A DNA stretch of 34,861 nucleotides from JANMCE01 sp031410595 (GTDB lineage Bacteria; Actinomycetota; Acidimicrobiia; Acidimicrobiales; Ilumatobacteraceae). Within the stretch, counting starts at the first letter, position 1, and every line of letters begins with the position of its first letter. The DNA is taken from contig JANNZM010000028.1 of the NCBI GenBank assembly GCA_031410595.1, positions 1-34,861 of the forward strand, written 5' to 3'. This document shows, in pieces, positions 1 through 8,488 of the stretch. The position numbers were made by a program, and so were the translations under genes. Below the pieces are notes generated by a model. The model did not search any database. It had not been told where the DNA came from and worked only from the letters and a program-made list of their open reading frames with translations.

Positions 1-441
1 CGCGGCAGCAGCCGTTTCCTCCGCGTTGAAACGCGGAAATGCCGTCTCGATTGTTGACTGGCCCTTGGTCGTCAACGAGATGATGGCGAGGCGCTTGTCG
101 TCGGCATGAGCAGCACGGGTGACGAGCTCGCGCTTGGTCAGCGTGGCGATCAACCCGGTAAGCGTCCCTTTCGAAACGCCTGCCTCCTCAGCGAGATGGC
201 GGGTCTCCTGTGGACCCCAGATCCACAACACAAACAGCACGGTGAAGCCGCCCCAACTGAGCTCGTGCTCGGCGAGCACGGTTTGCTCCATGTGGTTCCG
301 CACGACCGTGGCAGCGCGGTAGATGTTCGAGATCGCCGACATGGCCGCCACGTCCAGCCCACGATCACCAATGCGATCGCGAATGTCCCGCTCGGCCGCC
401 ACAAGGTCGCCTGCATGATTTGTGGTCAATCGCCTTGTCAT
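1..441 (-). CDS. MarR-family transcriptional regulator (C-terminus cut by window edge)
   Basis: The frame is open from an ATG at 441 to base 1, giving 147 residues without a stop, so the gene continues outside the window. An N-terminal helical dimerisation stretch precedes a winged helix: the segment ETRHLAEEAGVSKGTLTG is a typical MarR recognition helix region, followed by a wing with the family signature DDKR (here ADDKRLAIISLT). MarR proteins are dimeric repressors that often respond to phenolic or oxidant ligands; the ligand here is unknown. It lies 50 nt downstream of the cyclopropane synthase on the same strand, so the two may share a transcript. The protein was recognised by motif, not by database search; family call is firm, function of the regulon is not. 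Confidence 0.85.
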   Translation of the reverse strand, partial: MTRRLTTNHAGDLVAAERDIRDRIGDRGLDVAAMSAISNIYRAATVVRNHMEQTVLAEHELSWGGFTVLFVLWIWGPQETRHLAEEAGVSKGTLTGLIATLTKRELVTRAAHADDKRLAIISLTTKGQSTIETAFPRFNAEETAAAA

Positions 442-491
442 CGGCCGAAAGCCTACGAGGTTCGAATGGTACCGAACGACCGCAGATCCAG

Positions 492-1799
492 CTACGCCAG
501 AAGTGGCTTCCCGTCCCATCCGGGGCGCCGGGGCATGCCGCTCACGCCTCCGTCGCCGGGCCGAACGGCGAGGGCCTGATGTATCTCGATGCCACCGTCT
601 TCGAAGCCGAGCGCGCAGCCAGCCATGTACAGCTGCCAGATGCGAGCCCGACGCTCGCCGACTTCGGCAACGGCGTCGTCCCAGTGGCTCTCGAGGTTGG
701 CAACCCACGCGCGGAGAGTCAGCGCGTAGTGCTCCCGCAGGCTCTCGACGTGACGTACTTCAAACCCGGCGTGCTGCATGGCCGACACGACCGTTCCGAC
801 CTCATGGAGTTCCTTGTCGGGGAAGACGTAGGCATCGATGAAACCGCGATTCGCGAAGCGACGCTTCGGTTCGGGTGGTCGGCACACGCCGTGATTGAGC
901 AGTCGACCCCCGGGTCGCAGCACGGTGCGCAACTTTTGGAAGTACTCATGCAGCTGGCTGAGCCCGACGTGTTCGAACATGCCGACAGAGCTGATGGCAT
1001 CAAACCCGCCATCAGCGACGTCCCGGTAGTCCTGCAGTCGGATCTCCACCTGGCCACCCAGGTTGGCATCGGTGACCCGCGTTCGGGCCAGCTCGGCCTG
1101 TCGAGCCGAGACGGTCACCCCGACGCCTTCCACGCCGTAATGCTGAGCGGCATGGAGGAGCAACGATCCCCAGCCGCATCCGACATCCAAAAGGCGCATG
1201 CCGGGTCGGAGATCGAGCTTGCGGCAGATCAGCTCATGCTTGGCCGATTGGGCGTCCTCGAGGTTGGTGGTGCCGTCCTCCCATACCGCGCAGGAATACG
1301 TGAGCGATGACCCGAGGAACAGTCGGTAGAACGCGTTCGACACGTCGTAGTGATGCGAGATGGCGGCCGCGTCGCGCTCGCGTCCGTGGCGACGCCCGTG
1401 GAGCCTCGCCTCCTCAACGGGTGGAGCGAGCGGCTTGAGTCCGTCGCGGCCTAACAACCTCACGGCGAGCGCGATCTGCCGTGGCGACAGCGTCGGCTGG
1501 TCGACGACGTTACGGAGCGCAAGGGCAGCGTAGATATCGCCGCGAATGCCGAGGTCACCCGCTACCCATGCACGGCCAAAGCCGAGGTCGCCAGGGGCCG
1601 TAAGGATGCGGTGGACCGCATCACGGGAACGAAGCTCGATAGTGGCCTCGGGATCGTCCGGGCCGATTCGACTGCCGTCATAACACTCAAACGCCACCGG
1701 TGGATTCGGGCCGACAACACTCTCAACGAGGTCTGCCACCATGACGCGCTTGCGCAGCGGCGTCGATGACAAACGGTCAGCCAACTGTGACGGTGCCAT
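492..1799 (-). CDS. cfa: Cyclopropane-fatty-acyl-phospholipid synthase family methyltransferase
   Basis: The 435-residue product uses S-adenosylmethionine to add a methylene group across double bonds of membrane phospholipid acyl chains. Visible features are the N-terminal lipid-binding region, the block HHYDVSNAFYRLFLG (149-163) followed by SLTYSCAVW with the family Cys near 170, the SAM-binding glycine motif LLDVGCGWGS (203-212), the EH pair in GMFEHVG (E276, H277) and NHG near 302. In the E. coli enzyme the equivalent Cys, Glu and His residues hold a catalytic bicarbonate. Length is slightly above the usual 380-430. The ATG at 1799 gives the full N-terminal region. In actinobacteria this family also includes mycolic-type and 10-methyl-stearate enzymes, so the exact lipid product is uncertain. 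Confidence 0.9.
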   Translation of the reverse strand: MAPSQLADRLSSTPLRKRVMVADLVESVVGPNPPVAFECYDGSRIGPDDPEATIELRSRDAVHRILTAPGDLGFGRAWVAGDLGIRGDIYAALALRNVVDQPTLSPRQIALAVRLLGRDGLKPLAPPVEEARLHGRRHGRERDAAAISHHYDVSNAFYRLFLGSSLTYSCAVWEDGTTNLEDAQSAKHELICRKLDLRPGMRLLDVGCGWGSLLLHAAQHYGVEGVGVTVSARQAELARTRVTDANLGGQVEIRLQDYRDVADGGFDAISSVGMFEHVGLSQLHEYFQKLRTVLRPGGRLLNHGVCRPPEPKRRFANRGFIDAYVFPDKELHEVGTVVSAMQHAGFEVRHVESLREHYALTLRAWVANLESHWDDAVAEVGERRARIWQLYMAGCALGFEDGGIEIHQALAVRPGDGGVSGMPRRPGWDGKPLLA

Positions 1800-1966
1800 G
1801 CCAAAACGATAATCCCGTGGACTCCGATGGGCAAGAGTCCAAGGTCTCCTAGTGGGGATCGACCAGTTCGCCTTATGTCTGGGGGAGGCTGGAGTGGCAG
1901 GCGCACGTGCGGAATCCGGCGTCGGGCCATGAGCTCTTCGATGCGAGGAGTTCGGCGGGAGGTCGG

Positions 1967-2362
1967 TCAGTATGGCGAGGGCATTCGGCCCACGAGTGGT
2001 AGCCGAGCAGCGTCCCAGGCGCGCTGGCCGCCCTGCAGCTGGGCGACGTTGGTGTAGCCGAGAGTGTGCAACGACGCAGCGGCCAGGGCCGAGCGGCTGC
2101 CGTCGCCGCAGTAGAGCAGCACGCGGGTGTGCGGTCCAAGACGCGGGTTGTGCCCGGCGTTTTCGGGATCGGCGCGGAACTCGAGTAAGCCGCGAGGCAC
2201 GTGCACGGCGTGCGCGATGCTGCCCGACGCCACGCGTTCGTCCGATTCGCGCAGGTCTATGACGACCGTGTGCTGGTCGTCCGCTTCGGCGGCGAACTGG
2301 TCGGGTGTGAGGGAGCTGACCAATGCGTCGGCCTGCTCGACGAGGGTGGTGACGGTGCTCAT
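1967..2362 (-). CDS. Single-domain rhodanese (sulfurtransferase) with catalytic Cys
   Basis: The 131-residue product is one rhodanese domain. It has the substrate-side motif VIDLRESDE near 34-42, the VPRG turn near 55, and an active-site loop CGDGSR in which C85 would carry the persulfide sulfur. Such domains move sulfane sulfur from thiosulfate, persulfides or polysulfides to an acceptor such as glutathione, mycothiol or cyanide. The ATG overlaps the TGA of the upstream globin gene by 4 nt (ATGA), implying translational coupling. It is clearly related in sequence to the divergently encoded rhodanese at 2905, which lacks the Cys. Its natural sulfur donor cannot be told from sequence. Confidence 0.9.
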   Translation of the reverse strand: MSTVTTLVEQADALVSSLTPDQFAAEADDQHTVVIDLRESDERVASGSIAHAVHVPRGLLEFRADPENAGHNPRLGPHTRVLLYCGDGSRSALAAASLHTLGYTNVAQLQGGQRAWDAARLPLVGRMPSPY

Positions 2363-2757
2363 TTTGCGATGATCTCGGACTTCATGCCGTACGCGATGTA
2401 CAGCAGCTCTGCCTGCTCTTGCTGTCCGACGTTGTGTCGCTGCAATGCCGCCAGGATGTCGTCGAGCACGGCCACGTACTCAGCATCAGTGATGCCCATG
2501 CCAGCATGGGCATCGGGCATCGACAGACCGTCGTAGGTGGCGATACCGCTGAGGCCGGTGGCGAAGAACTCGATCGCCAGCCGAGTCAACTCGGCCGGCG
2601 GCTTCTTAGCGGCGCGGAAGCGCTCGCCACACACCGGGTTCTCCATGTGCAGTTGCACAACGTCGGGCACGATCTTCTCCAGGCCGGCGCGACCGCCGAT
2701 CCGCTCGAGAAGGGTGGCCGGTCCGGTGCTGACCTCGGATTGTTCGGTGGTAGTCAT
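2359..2757 (-). CDS. Truncated hemoglobin, group I-like
   Basis: The 132-residue product matches the 2-on-2 globin pattern: ERIGGRAGLEKIV at the A/B helices, a short E-helix region, and DAHAGMGIT containing the expected proximal haem ligand His84. Truncated globins bind O2, NO or sulfide and often detoxify NO. Unusually, the B-helix Phe-Tyr pair typical of group I (ligand-stabilising B10 Tyr) reads Val-Val here. The ATG at 2757 was chosen because the globin homology starts about 15 residues in; the open frame runs much further upstream, through a divergent gene, which is coincidental. It is coupled to the downstream rhodanese by an ATGA overlap, suggesting haem ligand and sulfane-sulfur chemistry are linked. 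Confidence 0.85.
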   Translation of the reverse strand: MTTTEQSEVSTGPATLLERIGGRAGLEKIVPDVVQLHMENPVCGERFRAAKKPPAELTRLAIEFFATGLSGIATYDGLSMPDAHAGMGITDAEYVAVLDDILAALQRHNVGQQEQAELLYIAYGMKSEIIAK

Positions 2758-2904
2758 TGTGCTCCTCGGGTCGATGGCGCCGGGCGGCGCCGTCCTCGAG
2801 GACAATGGTGTGTCCGTCCGCGTTCCCAAGACGTTCCCGCCATCGACCGGGCTACCAACAGCCCGGGAACGGCCAGGGAACGCACCGGTGGGCACCATGG
2901 CCGT
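2758..2904. promoter_or_regulatory. Divergent intergenic region between globin and rhodanese-like genes
   Basis: This 147-bp region separates divergent genes and must carry the start sites for both directions, or at least a promoter for each unit. I see no unambiguous -35/-10 pair. The call rests on gene orientation only. Confidence 0.45.
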
Positions 2905-3312
2905 ATGATCGATAATCCGAGGGTCCAACGCATCGACACACAGGTTCGGCTGGCACGAGCGGCAGTGGAGAACCTCCGACCGGCCGATCTGGCGGCGGAG
3001 ATGGAGGATGGTGACCTGGTGCTGGTCGATGTGCGCGAGCCGGACGAGTTGGGTAGCGGCACCATTAGGGGCGCGATCAGCGTGCCGCGTGGCGTCATCG
3101 AGTTCGCCGCCGACCCCGACTGGTACGCCCACCGCGCCCTTCTCGATCCCGGCCGTCGCGTGGTTGTGTATAGCGACACCGGTTCCCGCTCCGCTCTCGT
3201 GGTCCACGCCTTGTATGCGCTGGGCTATCGCGACGTGGCACATCTCGACGGTGGACTGGCAGCGTGGGTCGCCGATGGTCGTCCGGTGATGACACAATCG
3301 GTGATTGGGTGA
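2905..3312 (+). CDS. Rhodanese-like domain protein with Cys-to-Ser active site
   Basis: The 135-residue product is a full rhodanese domain (VDVREPDELGSG near 41-52, VPRGVIEF near 60-67) but the active-site loop reads YSDTGSR, with Ser90 where the catalytic Cys should be. Without that Cys it cannot form the usual persulfide intermediate, so a binding, sensing or regulatory role is more likely than sulfur transfer. It resembles the active rhodanese on the opposite strand through VPRG, the ADP turn, GSRSAL and the LxGG motif, so the two look like paralogues. The ATG at 2905 is the only plausible start just before the domain; the frame is open much further upstream but without homology. It ends 50 nt before the BTAD regulator and is probably cotranscribed with it. 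Confidence 0.8.
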   Translation: MIDNPRVQRIDTQVRLARAAVENLRPADLAAEMEDGDLVLVDVREPDELGSGTIRGAISVPRGVIEFAADPDWYAHRALLDPGRRVVVYSDTGSRSALVVHALYALGYRDVAHLDGGLAAWVADGRPVMTQSVIG

Positions 3313-3362
3313 GCCATGCGGCGCACGGGGGTGTTACCGGAGGAAGGGAAGGAGAGCTTCCG

Positions 3363-6300
3363 ATGATGGTTGCGACCGTGCATATCCGTCTCCTCGGCGT
3401 GTTCGACGTGACGGTGGACCAAGGGGAAGCGGTCACGCGGTTCCCGACCCGTCGTTCGGGTGAGCTGGTGCAGTTGCTGGCGCTCGCGCCCGCCCGCCGC
3501 CTGCTACGCGACCAGGTGATCGACGCGCTCTGGCCGCAGCTCGATGCGTCCGCTGGCGGCGCGAATCTGCGCAAGGCGGCGCACCACGCTCGCAGGGCGC
3601 TCGGTCACCCGGATGCAGTGGACCTGCACCAGCAGCACGTGGAGCTGTTCCCAGGCGCCGTCATCAGTACCGACGTCGACGAGTTCGTTGGCGCCGCCGA
3701 CGCGGCACTCGCCGTCGGTGACCCGGTCGAGGCTCGTGCCGCGGCGCTGCGCTACGCCGGAGAGTTGCTGCCGGGCGCCCGATACGAATCGTGGGCCGAC
3801 GATCAGCGACGCGTGGTGGCCGCTCGGTACCTCGATCTGTTGCGCGTCGTCGGTCAATGGGACCGCGTGCTCGAGCTCGACCCGCTGGACGAGGCGGCGG
3901 CTCGTGAGGTCATGCGAGCTGCGCTCGACGAGGGGCAGCGCCATCGCTCGATCGCGGTGTACGGACGACTGCGTTCGGCACTCTCGCTTGAGCTCGGCGT
4001 ACTGCCACAACCGGCTACGGACGAGATGTACGCCAGGTCCCTCGACGGACTCGCGCCCACCGCACCGTTGTTCGTCGGTCGCGAACAGGAACTCGCCACC
4101 GTCGAGGCTCTGGTGCGGCGGTCGCGTGAAAGCGCCCTGGTGCTGGTGCGCGGCCCGGTCGGCATCGGCAAGTCGTCGTTCGTCGACGCCGTGGTCGACC
4201 GAGCGCGGGAGGGTGGGGGCGCCGCTGCCCTTGTGCTCGCTGATGCGCCGGACGATGCGTTCGCCACCCTGACGGCCGTGGTGGAGGAGTTGCTGCTGCG
4301 TGTCCCGTCGGCAGCGGAACGGTTGAACGAACGCACGCGTGCTGTGCTCGCGCGGTTGACACCCGTCGTTCAACCTGCGGCTGTGCTGGAGACGCCGCTC
4401 ACTCGTCATCAGCTGATGGGAGCGGTGCATCGGCTGGTCGAGGTCGCGGGCGAGCACGTGGTGCTCGTAGTCGATGACGCGCACCGAGCCGACGACAGTT
4501 CGCTGGAGGTTCTGGCACAGCTCGCTGAGCGGATCGACGCCGGGCCGGTGGTTATATTTTCCTTCCGCTCCGAGGTCACAGGTCCAGGGACGCAGCGCTC
4601 GATCGCGCGAGCGGCACGGCGCGGCGCGCTCACGACCCTCGACCTCGGGCCGCTGGGCCACGATGTGCTCCGGTCGCTCGCTGTGTCGCTCGGTGTGCCA
4701 GCCGATGATGATGCCATCGAGGCACTCGCGGCTGCGTCGGAGGGCAACGCGTTCTTCGCTGTCGAGCTCTGCCGGGCGGGCAATATTGGCGGCGAGTTGC
4801 GGGGTTCGCTGGTCGATACGATCAGCCGTCGCTTCCTCGACCTCGACGACGACATCATTGCCTGGCTCCGACGGTTATCGCTCGTCAGCGGCCCGCTCGA
4901 CCTCGCGTCGGTTGTCGCTCTCACGGGTTGCACTGACGACGAGCTCACGCGCCTGCTCGACAAGGCGATGGCGGTCGGTGTGCTCGTCGTGTACCAGGGC
5001 CAGTACCGCTTCCGCCATGAGCTCGTGCGACGCACGCTGGCCGATCAGCTGCCACCGCACCACGCCATCGCCATCCATCGCGACGCAGCGCGGCGGCTGG
5101 CCGACTTCGGTGCGCGCCCTAGTGTCGTCGCCCACCACTGGCTGGCGGGGCGGCGCCCGGAACGCGCCCAGGGGTGGTTGCTCCGCGCTGCCGACGACGC
5201 TATCCTCCTCGGTGGCTACCCGGCCGCAGTGGAGCACCTCGACCGCATCATCGAGCATGACCCCGACCACGCTGAGGCGCTGCGCCGACGGGCTACCGCC
5301 CTCGACGCTATGGGCGACCCGGGCGTCATCGCCGCCTACGACAATGCCGCACGCGTCGCGTCCGCCGAGGAGGTTCAGGAGCTCCGACCTTTGCAGGCGC
5401 TCGCTATGGTGAAGAATGGCGACCCCGAGGGTGGGATGCGTGTCGTGGCCGGTGCCGAACCGAAGCGGCTCGAGTCACAACTGGCCAAGGCGCTGGCGTA
5501 TTGTGGAGCAGGGTTGATGGGCCATGCGGACCCGGAAGTGGGCGCACAGCTGGCGGCCGAGGGTCGTCGACTCGCACTGCGCGCCGGTGACCCGTCGGCG
5601 ATCGTCGTCGCGTCGTGGGCGCAGGCAGGCGCGGCCCACGCTCAGGGTGAGCTGCGCACAAGCCTCCACACTGACCTGCACGACACCAAGTCATTGCCTC
5701 GTCTGGCGGTGTCGGTGTTCGATGGGCAGCTGTGCATCACCCAGCGACTGCTCTACGGCTCGCGGCCATACGACGATGTGATCCGTTGGGCCGACGCCTT
5801 CGCCAAGGAGGCCGAGCGGCTCGGGGCGGCTCGTGGCCGGGCGTTCGCAACGACGTTGCGCGGTGAGGCCGAACTGCTGTCGGGTCGTCTCGACGACGCC
5901 GACCGTGACCTTCGGCGTGGCCGACAGTTGCACCACGACATGGGCGCTGCGACCGGCGAGGCCTTCTCGTTGCAGCGCCTTGCCGAGCTTGCTGGGGCAC
6001 GCGGTGATCTGCGCGTCGCACATCGTCTGCTCGACGAGTCGTTGGCCGTCGCACGTGAGAGCGATGTCGGGTTTCACCTCTTCGACCGTATTTACGGCAC
6101 GCGAATCGTGCTGGCTGCGGACCCTGCCGCGGCCTTGGCTGCGGTGGATGAGGCGGAGGAACGCGTGCGCGGTCCACTGGAGACCTGCCCCGGTTGTCGA
6201 ATTACCCTTGCTGTGCCGGCCGCTATCGCGTTGGCGCGAGCCGGCGAGTTCGACAGGTTGGTGGCGTACGAGGCCTCGTGCGAATGGCTGGCCGAAGTGG

Positions 6301-6482
6301 TCATGCAGCTTCCGGCCTGGTTTGCGGCGCTCGATGAGGTGCGCGGCAACCGCTGCGCCGCCCAGGGTGACGTGGCAGCGGCTCGCGCCCACATCGGCGC
6401 GGCGGTGCGTGGATTTCGGGATGCGGGCCAGCCAAACGATGTCGCTCGCTGTCAGGCCGACCTCTCTCGACTACCGGTGTGA
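3363..6482 (+). CDS. BTAD-domain regulator with STAND-type ATPase and TPR-like C-terminus
   Basis: The 1039-residue product starts with an OmpR-like winged helix (about 1-85), then a BTAD helical domain (about 95-245), as in SARP/AfsR regulators. An NTPase follows, introduced by VGREQEL, with Walker A GPVGIGKSS near 263-271 and Walker B VVLVVDDAH near 366-374. The remaining half is helical and TPR-like. I saw no C-terminal LuxR helix-turn-helix. Proteins of this kind bind DNA through the N-terminus and use ATP and ligand-dependent assembly as a switch. The ATG at 3363 follows a purine-rich ribosome site (GGAAGGAGAG) at proper spacing; an ATG three bases on is the alternative. It follows the catalytically altered rhodanese, which could be a sensor partner; that is inference. 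Confidence 0.85.
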   Translation: MMVATVHIRLLGVFDVTVDQGEAVTRFPTRRSGELVQLLALAPARRLLRDQVIDALWPQLDASAGGANLRKAAHHARRALGHPDAVDLHQQHVELFPGAVISTDVDEFVGAADAALAVGDPVEARAAALRYAGELLPGARYESWADDQRRVVAARYLDLLRVVGQWDRVLELDPLDEAAAREVMRAALDEGQRHRSIAVYGRLRSALSLELGVLPQPATDEMYARSLDGLAPTAPLFVGREQELATVEALVRRSRESALVLVRGPVGIGKSSFVDAVVDRAREGGGAAALVLADAPDDAFATLTAVVEELLLRVPSAAERLNERTRAVLARLTPVVQPAAVLETPLTRHQLMGAVHRLVEVAGEHVVLVVDDAHRADDSSLEVLAQLAERIDAGPVVIFSFRSEVTGPGTQRSIARAARRGALTTLDLGPLGHDVLRSLAVSLGVPADDDAIEALAAASEGNAFFAVELCRAGNIGGELRGSLVDTISRRFLDLDDDIIAWLRRLSLVSGPLDLASVVALTGCTDDELTRLLDKAMAVGVLVVYQGQYRFRHELVRRTLADQLPPHHAIAIHRDAARRLADFGARPSVVAHHWLAGRRPERAQGWLLRAADDAILLGGYPAAVEHLDRIIEHDPDHAEALRRRATALDAMGDPGVIAAYDNAARVASAEEVQELRPLQALAMVKNGDPEGGMRVVAGAEPKRLESQLAKALAYCGAGLMGHADPEVGAQLAAEGRRLALRAGDPSAIVVASWAQAGAAHAQGELRTSLHTDLHDTKSLPRLAVSVFDGQLCITQRLLYGSRPYDDVIRWADAFAKEAERLGAARGRAFATTLRGEAELLSGRLDDADRDLRRGRQLHHDMGAATGEAFSLQRLAELAGARGDLRVAHRLLDESLAVARESDVGFHLFDRIYGTRIVLAADPAAALAAVDEAEERVRGPLETCPGCRITLAVPAAIALARAGEFDRLVAYEASCEWLAEVVMQLPAWFAALDEVRGNRCAAQGDVAAARAHIGAAVRGFRDAGQPNDVARCQADLSRLPV

Positions 6483-6774
6483 CGGCGACCCGACTGCGGC
6501 CTGTTCGTACTCGTGGATGCGCTCCACCAAAATGAATCACTCGATAGGATTAGCGGACAGACGACGGACGCCCCGAATGGCTACGCGGGTAAGGGACCTT
6601 GAGGGCGACCTGGTCGTTGGGAAAGTGACTTCCGTCGGCAAACTCAGATGCCTTTGCGAATGCTCGAATCCGGCGCCCGAAACACTGCGTCCCGTGTGTT
6701 CTGCAGGCCGTCGGCGAAAGGTGTGGACATCGCCGGGTGTTGGTGGTACGAGTATCTCTCATCGGGAGGTGCTT

Positions 6775-7701
6775 TTGTCGGAGTTGCCACAGTTGGGTGG
6801 GCCACTATTCGTGACCGATGGTGGGATCGAAACGGACTTGATCTTCAACAAGGGGGTCGAGCTCCCTGAGTTCGCATCGTTCGTTCTGCACGAGAACGCG
6901 TCGGGTGAGGCGATGCTGCGCGACTACTTCGCGGACTATTTTCAGATCGGCGCCGATGCTGGACTTGGCCTCGTCTTAGAGACCGCGACTTGGCGCGCGA
7001 GCCGTGATTGGGGCGTAAAGCTTGGCTATGACGAAGCTCGGCTTCGCTCGGTCAACCAGCGGGCGGCTGAGTTCATGCTGGCACTTCGGGCTGCGGCGGC
7101 AGACGGCACGGTGGTCGTAAGCGGCTGCATCGGGCCGCGGGGAGACGCCTACTCCGACCTGGGTCCCGCAAGTGCCGACGAAGCATTGGCCTACCACCGA
7201 CCTCAGGTCGAAGTGTTGGCAAGCAGCGGAGTCGACCTCTTGACCGCCCTGACGTTGACGAACGTTGCCGAAGCGATCGGGTTCGTCCGGGCGGCGAGCG
7301 AACGTTCGATGCACGCTGTGGTGTCCTTCACCGTGGAGACCGACGGACGCCTCCCGTCCGGTATGAGCTTGGCTGAAGCCATCGAATTGGTCGATGCCGA
7401 GACCGACAATGCTGCTGCGTACTTCATGATCAACTGTGCGCACCCCGATCACTTCTCCCCGGTGCTTACCGGCTCCTCTGCGGGCCTCGGACGTATCCGT
7501 GGACTCCGCGCGAACGCGTCACGCCAGAGCCACGCCGAGTTGGATGACAGCACCGAGTTGGACGATGGCGATCCTACGGAGTTCGGCGGCCAGCTCGCCG
7601 CATTCCGCGCTAACGACGCACAGATCAGTGTCCTCGGTGGCTGCTGCGGCACCGACGCGCGCCACATAGCTGCGATTGCAGCGGCCCACGGAAACGTCTG
7701 A
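6775..7701 (+). CDS. Homocysteine S-methyltransferase family protein
   Basis: The 308-residue product is a zinc-dependent methyltransferase of the homocysteine S-methyltransferase family, which makes methionine from homocysteine using S-methylmethionine, betaine or a related donor. The start region reads FVTDGGIETDL, and the three expected zinc ligands are present: C221 in INCAHP, and C290/C291 in GGCCGTD. The ET motif usually found before the second half reads LTALTLTN here, a substitution that may affect donor choice. The TTG start at 6775 is picked because GGGAGG lies 5 nt upstream and the family homology begins at once; GTG at 6769 overlaps that site. The frame is open far upstream inside the BTAD gene, which is a chance reading. 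The 292-nt gap before it shows no recognisable riboswitch. Confidence 0.85.
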   Translation: MSELPQLGGPLFVTDGGIETDLIFNKGVELPEFASFVLHENASGEAMLRDYFADYFQIGADAGLGLVLETATWRASRDWGVKLGYDEARLRSVNQRAAEFMLALRAAAADGTVVVSGCIGPRGDAYSDLGPASADEALAYHRPQVEVLASSGVDLLTALTLTNVAEAIGFVRAASERSMHAVVSFTVETDGRLPSGMSLAEAIELVDAETDNAAAYFMINCAHPDHFSPVLTGSSAGLGRIRGLRANASRQSHAELDDSTELDDGDPTEFGGQLAAFRANDAQISVLGGCCGTDARHIAAIAAAHGNV

Positions 7702-7881
7702 GCGAACCCGCACATTTCACCCATAGTGCAGCGGGTAGGTAACCAGCCTGCAACGCACTACTCCGGCCCATAGCGATGGCATCCATCAGCATCGGATCCA
7801 GCCGCGATCTCACCTCGGGCTCGCTTCCTCAAGCAAAGATGACGGGTTGGTTAGCAATGCCGGGGACGATTTCTGAGGAGC

Positions 7882-8427
7882 TCATGACTCAGGCGATTCG
7901 TGTCGGTGATTTAGATGCATCCGCAAGTTGTGTCCAACACGTTTCCGGCCGGCCGGGTCGCGGCTTACATTCACGAGTAGTACGACAGCCGCAAGCGCAA
8001 GCCAGATCCATCGTTCGCGCAGGTTCTGGCCCGGTACGAGCGACGGGAAGAGTTGAACGTCGCGGAACACGACGCCGTTCAGGAACGCTGGCCCGACGAG
8101 CACGACGAGCGCTGCGGTCGGGCCCCCTGGCGCTTGCGTGCGCTGTTGAACGAAAGCCGACGTTGCGAGGCTGATTGCAGCGAGTGCGGCGACCTCAATG
8201 ATCACGTCGTAGGTCGGGAACCGCTGGTTGTCAGATAGTGCGACCACTACCGCGATCATCAACCAGGCTATGACTGTGATGGTGCCAGTGATGCCGACGC
8301 GGCGGATTCGCCGGTGTGCGAGAGAGGTTGGTGATGCAGCAACATCCACGATCGGCCTAGGCCCATCAATCACACGGCGCACCGCTTGCTCTCTAAACTC
8401 CAACGAAAACTTTTGGCGATTCGCCAT
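7882..8427 (-). pseudogene. Chimeric ORF: IS3 OrfA N-terminus fused to small membrane protein remnant
   Basis: The 181-residue frame has two unrelated parts. Residues 1 to about 28 (MANRQKFSLEFREQAVRRV, then the IDGPRPIVDVA stretch) are the helix-turn-helix start of an IS3-family OrfA transposase. From about residue 30 on, the protein has four hydrophobic segments (starting around VGITGTITVIAW, YDVIIEVAALAA, PTAALVVLVGPAF, RWIWLALAAVVLL) and a basic tail, unrelated to any transposase. The simplest reading is that an insertion sequence, since mostly deleted, replaced the 5' end of a membrane-protein gene in frame. I do not recognise the membrane protein. It might still be translated from the transposase start. 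Treating it as a broken gene is an inference. Confidence 0.6.
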
Positions 8428-8488
8428 GACCACATCCTCTGAACAGGAGGCTACGACACCCACTGTCCGGAAACCTCAGGGCAGTCCA
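8340..8488 (-). mobile_element. IS3-family left-end remnant (terminal sequence plus start of orfA)
   Basis: About 150 bp reading leftward. It starts with TGGACTGCCC at 8488, which resembles IS3-family terminal repeats, runs through an untranslated leader and contains the ATG of an OrfA at 8427 with the first 28 or so codons. No orfB, no right end and no target duplication were found. One side breaks the ABC permease, the other is fused to a membrane-protein remnant. The outer boundaries are estimated from where the transposase-like and permease-like reading stop making sense. Confidence 0.55.

Noticed and set aside
2419..2904. An N-terminal extension of the Ser-rhodanese reaching back to 2419
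   Set aside because: It is antisense to the globin gene and has no homology; the domain begins just after 2905.
6483..6774. A SAM, SAH or cobalamin riboswitch before the methyltransferase
   Set aside because: No conserved core such as the B12 box or an S-box pattern is visible; a covariance-model search would be needed to revisit this.
5833..7701. One long plus-strand frame spanning the end of the BTAD gene and the methyltransferase
   Set aside because: Only the part after 6775 has homology; the first 314 codons are an out-of-frame reading of the BTAD gene.
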